Shown: in pieces, positions 17,208 to 25,600 of the stretch
How the letters are laid out: each line of letters starts with the position of its first letter
How positions within the stretch are numbered: the first letter of the stretch is position 1
Source: IMCC45349 sp047219225
GTDB lineage: Bacteria > Bacteroidota > Bacteroidia > Flavobacteriales > Flavobacteriaceae
DNA length: 64,000 nucleotides
Direction: 5' to 3'
NCBI RefSeq assembly: GCF_047219225.1
Contig: NZ_CP178208.1
Coordinates: forward strand, 2,480,001 to 2,544,000
Position numbers and translations under genes: made by a program
The notes under the pieces: model-generated
Seen by the model: the letters and a program-made list of their open reading frames with translations, nothing else
Told to the model about the DNA's origin: nothing
The model's database searches: none

Positions 17208-17546
17208 ATGAGACATTTAAAAACATTATTATTAGTTGCTGTTTTTGCTTTTAGTGGAACAGTTTTAGCTAGTAACACAAATGATGCAGTACAACCTGTA
17301 GAACTTTCAGAAGAAATTAGTGAATTATTAAAAGACCCTTACTTCACATTAAAAGACGAAGTAGTTACTAAGGTTACTTTTATGTTAAACAAAGACAATG
17401 AAATGGTTGTTTTGGATGTAGATTCGGATGAGAATTTAGTAGAGAAATTTATTAAAAGTAGATTGAATTACAAAGAATTACCATCGGCTTACAAAACAAA
17501 CTATAAGAAATTTATTGTTCCAGTGAGGTTACAACCTGGACAGTAA
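17208..17546 (+). CDS. Small secreted protein of unknown function
   Basis: A 112-residue protein with a clear signal peptide (residues 1-21, ending TVLAS). The mature part of about 90 residues is acidic at first (VELSEEISELLKDP) and ends with a conserved-looking basic, beta-rich segment (KKFIVPVRLQPGQ). Short periplasmic proteins like this are common in Flavobacteriaceae, but I cannot name the family. The gene stands alone, with terminators before (17041) and after (17582), so it is a single transcript with a 5' leader of unknown length in the 137 bp upstream. Confidence 0.8.
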   Translation: MRHLKTLLLVAVFAFSGTVLASNTNDAVQPVELSEEISELLKDPYFTLKDEVVTKVTFMLNKDNEMVVLDVDSDENLVEKFIKSRLNYKELPSAYKTNYKKFIVPVRLQPGQ

Positions 17547-17581
17547 ACAATTAATTATTTTATTAATTAATGTTAGTCACG

Positions 17582-17610
17582 AAAACTCTCAAGGATACTT
17601 GAGAGTTTTT
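17582..17610 (+). terminator. Terminator of the small secreted protein gene
   Basis: AAAACTCTCAAG and its exact complement form a 12-bp stem with a GATA loop, followed by T residues. The rest of 17611-17852 holds no gene or clear signal that I can see. Confidence 0.9.
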
Positions 17611-17852
17611 TATTTCATTTAATTTATCCTATTTAGATCTTTAACTTTTAGAGTTTGAGTTTAGTTTAATTTGATATTTTTAGTTCTGAATGTAAAATAC
17701 TGAAAATCAAATCATTGCATTTTTATTTCGTATAAACGTAGTATAATTTCGATAAACTCCCAACAATTTTTCGACGAGCTACAAATTATGGTGGATTATA
17801 AATATATTAATCTGTGTAATTTTATACTGTAATTAATTAATCCCTTACCGCA

Positions 17853-18254
17853 ATGATAAATCGTGTTGAAAAGTTGAGTTTACTGTCAGAGATGATAGCA
17901 TTTGCGAGAATTGATAATAGCTTAAAAGATATAGAGTATAATTTTCTTCTTGGAGTTGCTAAACAACTTCAAATAACAAGAGAAGATTTTGATTATTTAT
18001 TGGACAATCCAGTGACACATGTACATTTAAAATCGCATAGCGAACGTATTGTGCAGTTTCATAGATTGGTTTTATTGATGAATTTAGATAAAGAAATTCC
18101 AGTAAAAGAACTTGTGAGACTTCATAATTTTGGACTTAGGATGGGTTTAAGTCATGAGTCAATAAATAAGGTATTAGACTTAATGGAAAGTTTTCCTAAT
18201 AAAATGGTACCACCAGATTTCTTAATTGATATCTTTAAGGTACAGTACAACTAA
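17853..18254 (+). CDS. TerB-like alpha-helical protein
   Basis: A 133-residue all-helical protein that reads like the TerB (tellurite resistance B-like) fold: LSEMIAFARIDNSLKDIEYNFLLGVAKQL at the start, where the acidic DxxxxxxE pattern resembles the metal-binding face. Function is unknown; TerB-like proteins occur in stress systems but also as lone genes. Its 3' end overlaps the convergent uvrB gene by 4 bp. Homologues may carry the wrong name because they sit next to uvrB; there is no similarity to UvrB in this sequence. Confidence 0.7.
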   Translation: MINRVEKLSLLSEMIAFARIDNSLKDIEYNFLLGVAKQLQITREDFDYLLDNPVTHVHLKSHSERIVQFHRLVLLMNLDKEIPVKELVRLHNFGLRMGLSHESINKVLDLMESFPNKMVPPDFLIDIFKVQYN

Positions 18255-20251
18255 ATTAGTTCTTCAAGCTTACTTTGGTAAGCTTTTATTTTATCTCTTA
18301 ATTGAGCAGCAAGCATAAAATCTAGATCTTTTGCGGCTGCTTCCATTTGTTTTCTGGTATCTCGTATTTTTTTCTCTAATTCAGCTTTATTTAAATAGTC
18401 ACTTTCTGGCTCTGCAGCTTTTAGTGCTTCTTGTTCGTAATAGTAACTACTAACTGAGTTTTGTGTTAATGCATTGTCTAAACTTTTATTTAAAGCCTTA
18501 GGAGTAATATTGTTTTGAGTATTATAGTTTATTTGTTTTTCTCTTCTATAATTGGTTTCATCTATTGTTTTTTGCATGCTTTTAGTAATCTTATCTGCAT
18601 ACATAATAGCTTTTCCGTTTAAGTTACGAGCAGCTCTACCAACGGTTTGAGTTAAAGATCTTGCTGAACGTAAAAAACCTTCTTTATCAGCATCTAGTAT
18701 AGCTACTAAAGACACCTCAGGTAAATCTAGGCCTTCTCTTAATAAGTTAACACCAACTAATACGTCAAATAAGCCTTTACGTAAATCTTGCATGATTTCT
18801 ACACGCTCTAAAGTATCTACATCACTATGTATATAGCGTACTCTAATTTGTATTCTTGCTAAATATTTGGTGAGTTCTTCAGCCATACGTTTAGTTAGCG
18901 TAGTTACTAAAGTACGTTCGTCTTTTTCAACACGAACTTGAATTTCTTCAATTAAATCATCAATTTGATTTAAACTTGGACGTACCTCAATTATAGGGTC
19001 TAATAATCCTGTAGGACGAATCACTTGCTCTACATAAACTCCATCGGTTTTTTCTAATTCGTAATCAGAAGGTGTTGCACTTACATAAATAACCTGATTT
19101 TGTAAAGCTTCAAACTCTTCGAATTTTAAAGGTCTATTATCCATGGCTGCTGGTAAACGGAAACCATATTCTACTAAGTTTTCTTTACGACTACGATCAC
19201 CGCCATACATGGCATGAACTTGTGAAATAGTCACATGACTTTCATCAACTACCATTAGATAATCGTCTGGAAAATAGTCTAATAAACAGAAAGGTCTTGT
19301 TCCTGGATTTCTACCATCCAAATATCTTGAGTAATTTTCAATTCCTGAACAATAACCTAATTCACGTATCATTTCCAAGTCAAACTCAGTACGTTCTTTT
19401 AGTCTTTTTGCTTCAAGGTGTTTCCCTATTTCTTTAAAGTAATCATGTTGTTTTACTAAATCGTCCTGAATATCTTTAATAGCATTTTGTAAAACTTCAG
19501 AAGATGTCACAAACATATTGGCTGGATAGATATTTAGTCTATCATATTTTTCAATGACTTCGTTGGTATTGATATTAAATGCTTCAATATCTTCAATTTC
19601 ATCACCAAAAAAGTGAACTCTAAAGGCATTATCAGCATAACTAGGGAAAATGTCTACTGTATCACCTTTTATTCTAAAATTACCATGATTAAATTCAGCT
19701 TCAGTACGTGAGTATAAACTTTGTACCAAACGATGTAAAAGTTGTGTTCTAGAAATAATTTGGTCTCGCTCTATAGAAATGACATTTTTTTGAAACTCAA
19801 CTGGATTTCCGATACCATACAAGCAAGAAACTGAGGCAACAACTAGTACGTCTCTTCTTCCAGAGAGTAGAGAAGAGGTTGCACTTAAACGCAGTTTTTC
19901 TATTTCTTCGTTAATAGACAAATCTTTCTCTATATAAGTACCTGTAACTGGAAGGTAAGCTTCAGGTTGGTAATAATCGTAATATGAGACAAAATATTCT
20001 ACAGCATTATCTGGGAAAAATTGCTTGAACTCTGAATATAATTGAGCAGCAAGCGTTTTATTATGTGCTAATACTAAAGTTGGTCTTTGTACTTCTTGTA
20101 TAACATTTGCAACAGTAAATGTTTTTCCAGAACCAGTTACACCCAATAGTGTTTGATATCGTTCGTTAGAAGTTATACCATCTGCTAACTGTTTAATAGC
20201 ATTTGGTTGGTCACCTGTAGGATTAAATTCTGATTCAATTTTAAAGCGCAT
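18251..20251 (-). CDS. uvrB: Excinuclease ABC subunit B
   Basis: A 666-residue UvrB, the damage-verifying helicase-like subunit of nucleotide excision repair. Walker A is GVTGSGKT (37-44), the beta-hairpin region reads YYDYYQPEAYLP (about 92-103), the DEAD-type box is VVDESHVT, and helicase motif VI is QTVGRAARN. The C-terminal UVR motif (about 624-664) that contacts UvrC is present. The start at 20251 follows a TAGATTTG -7 element by only 5 nt, suggesting leaderless translation. The promoter lies within the end of the upstream gene. Confidence 0.97.
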   Translation of the reverse strand: MRFKIESEFNPTGDQPNAIKQLADGITSNERYQTLLGVTGSGKTFTVANVIQEVQRPTLVLAHNKTLAAQLYSEFKQFFPDNAVEYFVSYYDYYQPEAYLPVTGTYIEKDLSINEEIEKLRLSATSSLLSGRRDVLVVASVSCLYGIGNPVEFQKNVISIERDQIISRTQLLHRLVQSLYSRTEAEFNHGNFRIKGDTVDIFPSYADNAFRVHFFGDEIEDIEAFNINTNEVIEKYDRLNIYPANMFVTSSEVLQNAIKDIQDDLVKQHDYFKEIGKHLEAKRLKERTEFDLEMIRELGYCSGIENYSRYLDGRNPGTRPFCLLDYFPDDYLMVVDESHVTISQVHAMYGGDRSRKENLVEYGFRLPAAMDNRPLKFEEFEALQNQVIYVSATPSDYELEKTDGVYVEQVIRPTGLLDPIIEVRPSLNQIDDLIEEIQVRVEKDERTLVTTLTKRMAEELTKYLARIQIRVRYIHSDVDTLERVEIMQDLRKGLFDVLVGVNLLREGLDLPEVSLVAILDADKEGFLRSARSLTQTVGRAARNLNGKAIMYADKITKSMQKTIDETNYRREKQINYNTQNNITPKALNKSLDNALTQNSVSSYYYEQEALKAAEPESDYLNKAELEKKIRDTRKQMEAAAKDLDFMLAAQLRDKIKAYQSKLEELI

Positions 20252-20256
20252 AATGA

Positions 20257-20288
20257 CAAATCTAAGTTAATCATCGCACTAGTGCAAA
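20257..20288 (-). promoter_or_regulatory. uvrB promoter (TTTG-N20-TAGATTTG)
   Basis: On the minus strand TTTG (20285-20288) is followed after 20 bp by the perfect -7 element TAGATTTG (20257-20264). The ATG begins 5 nt later, near the expected transcription start. Confidence 0.65.
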
Positions 20289-22610
20289 ATGTCCACGATA
20301 TTCTTTGCCATCAGCAAAAGTTACTATAAACCAATAATCGTCTGAAGGCAATGCTTCACCATTAAAAGTACCATTCCAACCAGAAGTTTGATTGTTTAAA
20401 GTACTTATAAGCTTACCATAACGATTAAAAATAATAACGTTTGTTCCTAAATGAAATTCAGAGCTTATACCATTTACATGCCAAGTGTCTTTATAGGTGT
20501 CGTCATTAGGTGTGAAGTATTTAGGAAACCCTCTAACCGAAATTATTTGTTCAACTATACCACAACCAATTTTGTCACGTACATAAACTGTATGAAAACC
20601 AGAAGGAATATTTTCAAAATAGTTACTATCCTGATATGGACCATTGCTATTGTTTAGAGCAAATTCGTAATTTCCTTCACCAGATACTTCAATAGTGATA
20701 TTATTGTTAACGGATAAATCTTCAACTATAACATTGTCTATAGTAGCTATATTAGAAGATGTTACTACAATACTTCTGGAGTTAGAACATCCATTAGGAT
20801 CGGTAACAGTAACAGTGTAAGTTCCAGGTTCGTTAACCTCAATAAAAGACATGTTTTCTCCAGTATTCCATGAATAGTAATAATTACTAGGTGAATCATT
20901 TAAAACACCACCATAGAGTGTTATTGTTTCAGGATAGTTGTTTAAACAATAGTATATTGGGTTGTCGGAAGTAATATCGTCTTCTAGTACTGGTGTATAA
21001 AGTACTACTAATTCAATTTCTGCTAATGCATAACATTGATTATTGTGCATTACTTGCGTAAAAATGGTCTGATTATGAGGAATGTTATTTGTGTAATTTC
21101 CTCCAGTTAAATTATTACCTAGATAAACATCTTCTAAGGTTTCATAAAATAGTATTGAAGCATCCTGAGGGACTAAAGTTGCTATTTCAGCTTGAATATT
21201 TGTTAAGTTGAAATTTGTAAATCCATCTACTAAATCATCATCACAAGTTGTAAAAGGATTTGTGTATAAATTATTGTAGGCCGCTTGTAATTGTAATTCA
21301 GCAATAGCGTAACAGCTAAAACTATTTTCTACACGTGCATAAACAGTTTGGTTAGGACTTGTATTTTCAAAATAACTTGGGTCTGCTATTGGATTCAAGT
21401 TTTGATTAGCATCATTTTCATTGATAAAAAAACCAGAGACTTGTAGTAAGTCATCATTATTGGTAATGTCTTGAACAGCATCCCAAAGGTTATAGACTGT
21501 GAAATTATCTTGGTCAATATCACAATCAATTAAAACGGAATCAAAAACTAGTGGGTCGTCAGCATATTCAATAATTACTTCACCATAAGCAACACAGTCG
21601 TCTAAAATAGTTACTTCAACAGAATAAGTTCCAGGTTCTGATACAGTATAGTAACCACAATTAAAACAATTAGGTGTGCTAGTTTGTAAAACACCATCTT
21701 TATACCAATCGTACGAGCTTAAAACAGGTTGATTAGCATCAAGGGTTAAGGTTTCATCTTGACAAAGAGGATTGTTTGTAGCAATTAATCTATCTGGACC
21801 TAAATCAGTAGAGAGTTGAAAACTTCCAGCTTCTAAAAAAACAGCAGAATCATATCTATAATTAAACTCATCAGCAATTACTAGTTTAACATGGTACACT
21901 TCGTTAGGAACAATATCTGCAGTAGCAGTTAAAATAGCAGTTTGCCCATTAAAATTAATGGGAGCATTATTGTCATTCCAACTTCCAAAGTATTGTTCGT
22001 TTTGTGCTTCACAACCGTTAGGGATTTCTGGATGAACAGTTGTTACTTTTACTGGAGTTTGTGTGTTTGGAACTAATGCTATGTTTTGATATTGATTTGT
22101 GTTTTCGGGTTTAATAAGAAAACCAAACAAATCTGAATATTGGCAAGTACTTGAATCACCTTCTTGATACTCCTCTGAAGCAAAAATGTATCTAAAGCTA
22201 ATTTGGTCTGCAATAGCAGTAAAATTAAACTCTATAATTGTTGCGTTAAGAGTATTACTTTCATCTAAAATATTTTCTAAGTCATTATCTCCATTCCAGT
22301 TTGGAGCGTCATCATCACTTAAACTATTGTTTGGACCTTCTACATTACTTAACCGACCAGTACTTAGAACTATTCCATTTTGAAATGGAAATGTAGAACC
22401 TGTAGCATCAAAATAACCATAACTTTGATCAGTATTTTCAAAATTTCCTCCTATCACATTTGTAACAACTACATTTTCAATGCAATCACTATCAATAAGA
22501 ATATCTTCTATTAATTGTTGAGGTGTATATGTTTGACTATCAACTGTAACATTTTGACTAAATGCTATAATTGAAAAAAGACATATAAAGATTTGAAATA
22601 GATGCTTCAT
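20271..22610 (-). CDS. Type IX-secreted choice-of-anchor L protein with two Cys-pair modules
   Basis: A 779-residue secreted protein. It has a signal peptide (1-18), a choice-of-anchor L domain (about 22-265, with ASEEYQEGD), an Ig/PKD-like domain, two tandem modules of about 95 residues (352-445, 446-540) with a CDxDxDxF start and a C-Y near the end, another Ig-like domain, and a C-terminal type B (CHU_C) sorting domain (about 695-779, FPKYFTPNDDTYKDTWHVNG). It is probably exported by Sec and then the type IX secretion system to the surface, as an adhesin or gliding-related protein. A TATATTTG -7 element (22629-22636) precedes it. Confidence 0.88.
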   Translation of the reverse strand: MKHLFQIFICLFSIIAFSQNVTVDSQTYTPQQLIEDILIDSDCIENVVVTNVIGGNFENTDQSYGYFDATGSTFPFQNGIVLSTGRLSNVEGPNNSLSDDDAPNWNGDNDLENILDESNTLNATIIEFNFTAIADQISFRYIFASEEYQEGDSSTCQYSDLFGFLIKPENTNQYQNIALVPNTQTPVKVTTVHPEIPNGCEAQNEQYFGSWNDNNAPINFNGQTAILTATADIVPNEVYHVKLVIADEFNYRYDSAVFLEAGSFQLSTDLGPDRLIATNNPLCQDETLTLDANQPVLSSYDWYKDGVLQTSTPNCFNCGYYTVSEPGTYSVEVTILDDCVAYGEVIIEYADDPLVFDSVLIDCDIDQDNFTVYNLWDAVQDITNNDDLLQVSGFFINENDANQNLNPIADPSYFENTSPNQTVYARVENSFSCYAIAELQLQAAYNNLYTNPFTTCDDDLVDGFTNFNLTNIQAEIATLVPQDASILFYETLEDVYLGNNLTGGNYTNNIPHNQTIFTQVMHNNQCYALAEIELVVLYTPVLEDDITSDNPIYYCLNNYPETITLYGGVLNDSPSNYYYSWNTGENMSFIEVNEPGTYTVTVTDPNGCSNSRSIVVTSSNIATIDNVIVEDLSVNNNITIEVSGEGNYEFALNNSNGPYQDSNYFENIPSGFHTVYVRDKIGCGIVEQIISVRGFPKYFTPNDDTYKDTWHVNGISSEFHLGTNVIIFNRYGKLISTLNNQTSGWNGTFNGEALPSDDYWFIVTFADGKEYRGHFALVR
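20991..21557 (-). repeat. Two ~95-residue Cys-pair modules
   Basis: Residues 352-540 of the 779-residue protein; same family as the modules at 23367-27317 and 31012-32163. Confidence 0.8.
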
Positions 22611-22628
22611 TTACAATTTTTCCGACTG

Positions 22629-22636
22629 CAAATATA
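22629..22636 (-). promoter_or_regulatory. -7 element TATATTTG for the 779-residue adhesin gene
   Basis: A perfect TAnnTTTG match on the minus strand 18 nt before the ATG at 22610. A TTTG at 22661-22664 is 24 bp upstream, longer than ideal. Confidence 0.5.
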
Positions 22637-22679
22637 CGCATACAATACTAGTTTTAAATTCAAAAAAGTGTTAAAGATA

Positions 22680-25600
22680 CTAACGCCTTAAAGCAAAATG
22701 TCCTTTAACTTCAAATTGAATATCATCTTTTTTAACATGAGCTACAAACCAGTAGTCAGCAGCAGGCATTAACTCACCATTATATGTTCCATCCCAACCT
22801 TGAGAAGAAGAGCTTAAGTAAGCTAATTGTTTGCCATATCTATCAAAAATTTGAATAGTAGTTCCAGGAAGTGTTTCAACTCCAATGATATGCCAAGTGT
22901 CAAAATAGCCATCGTTATTAGGTGTCATAAATTTAGGAGCATCAACAACAACAACTTCTTTAGTAACTTGAGCACAACCATTAAGATCAATAATAGTAAT
23001 GGTATGATAACCAAGTGTTACATTTTCGAAGATACTTGATTCTTGAGGTTCACCATCATCAAGGATATATAGGTAGTTCCCAATTCCAGAGATTGTAAGT
23101 ATAATATTATTAGGGTCAGAGAAGTCTAAAACTTCAGTTACTTCAATAGTAGCAGCCTCTGATTCAATAACGTTAAAATGCGTAGTAGTTTCGCAACCAC
23201 TAGGAGAAGTAACAGTTACCCAATAAGTGCCAATTGAATCAATTTCAATTTCAGAAGCTGTTTCATTAGTAGACCAAAGGTAAGTATCACCATTTACTAA
23301 TTCACCAGCAAAAACAGTTAACGGTAAATTGTCTAAACAAATAACTTGGTCAGGTATTTCTACCAATGGTTTTCTATTTACATGAGTTACAAATTGTGTA
23401 GTGTCAAAACAACCAGTAGTATTGTTTTCTACTCTTACATAAATAGTTTGCTGATCAAAGGCTTGATAACTAACATTAGAAACAGGGTTAGTACCTTCTA
23501 AAGCTTCTACTTCTAATTCATGATAAGTTACTGTAAATTGATTAGGGTTTTGACCTCCAAGAATAATACTAGTTTGTTGTCCTAGGTTAAAATCTAATAA
23601 GAAATTATAATCATCATCACAGGCATATAAATCGTTAGGTGTATTTGCTATTGGATTAGGATTTACAATAAGGTTAAATGAAGCAATGGCAAAACAGTTA
23701 GAAGTATTAATTTCTGATCTTACAAAAATGGTTTCACTAGTACCATTGTAAGTATAGATATTATCTAAAGCGTTTTGTTGATTTTCAGCATCATTATAAC
23801 TTAAATAGTAAGTTGTAGTAACATTAGTGGTATTATTAATTAATAACTCAGTAGCATTATTGAAATCAAAAGTATCAGCGTCATTATCACATATTTCAAT
23901 GTTAGGAATATCGTTAATTACAGGAGGTAATAATACGTTTAACTCTAAAGGAACTGACCAATAACATTGTGCTGTAGTATTGTAAACTTTTATAAATACT
24001 GTTTGAGGGTTAGATATGTTTGTATAGTTAGTTGGGTTGGCAATGATATTTGTATTATTATCAAGATCTTCCATGGAGTTGAAGTAAGTAATAATTATAT
24101 CATTATCTATCACTGGAAATAAATCGGTTTCACTATTAGTAAGGTCAAAAGTTGTAATACTATCATAATCGATATCACAATTATACATTGGTTGTGGTAC
24201 TTCAGGATGAGGGTTTACAATAAGTGAAAATGAAGTAATGCTATAGCAACCAGTTATGTTATTTTCAATACGTACATATATGGTTTGGTTGTCTTGACCT
24301 TGATAAGGACTAACAAGCGCATTATTGTTGTTATTTGCATTCGCATCTGAATCATGATAAGACACAGTAAATGTATTAGAATCTTGAGTTCCAAGAACAG
24401 CATTGGTTTGGGCATCTAGATTAAACTCAGCAATAGCATCATTAGTGTCATCATCACAAGCTTCAATATCATTTGGTTGATTGGCTATTGGTAGTGGGTT
24501 TACTATTAAGTTAAATGATGAAATGGCAAAGCACGAAGTAATAGTATTATCGGCTCTTATGTATATGGTATCGCTATTAGATGTGTAATTATAAGTTGTG
24601 CTTATTTCATTTTGTTGATTTTCAGCATCAATAAATGATAAATAGTACGCAACATTTACATTGGTTAAATCATCTATTAAAATCGTAGTTGCTATGTTTA
24701 AATCGTATGAATCTACCTCATTATCACAAGTTTCTATATTTGGTAAATTGTTAATAGTAGGAGGAAGGTTAACTTCTAACTCAAGAGGCACTATGGCGTA
24801 ACAACTAGAAATAGTATTGGTAACTTTTACAAATACTGTTTGTGGATTAGCAATATTATTATAATTATCAGGATTAGAGATTACATTGTTATCCGCGTTT
24901 AAGTCATCTTCGGTTTCAAAATAAGTAATAACAATATCATCATTTCTAACGTCTAGTATTTCAAACTCAGAAACTGTTAAGTCAAAACTAGAAACTCCAT
25001 CATAATCATTGTCACAGGTAATAATTGTAGAAGGAAGGTTAACTTCTGGTACTTGCACAACATTTAAGCCAAATTCTGCAATACCATAACAGTATGTACC
25101 ATTATCAATTCTTGCAAAAACTTGTTGAGGATTATCAATATTAGTATAGTTTAAGTCAATAAAATTCTGAAGATTTTCAGCATCATTTAAGTTTGTGTAA
25201 AAGGTAATTGTTAAGTTTTCAGGACTTCCTTGAGATATTTCAGTTACTTTTTCTTCCAAATCAAATTCAGCAAATCCATCATTAGAAATATCATCACATA
25301 TTAAATAATTGGTAGGCGGATTAAATATAGGAATAGACCCTACAAGTAAATTAAATGATGAGGTTCCGTAGCAATCGCTATCTGTTAGGTTTTCTACTCT
25401 TACGTATATAATCTGTGGACTTGACGTATTGTTGTATATATTGTTTTTATCAATAATATTGGTTCTATTATCTGCATCATTTTGGGTTTCGAAGTATAAA
25501 ACTTGTTTTCCTGTTTGACCATTTAATATTTCTGCATCTTTTTGGACTAGTAAAAAATCAGCTATAGAATTACCGTCGGTTTCGCAATTTTCATAATCTG

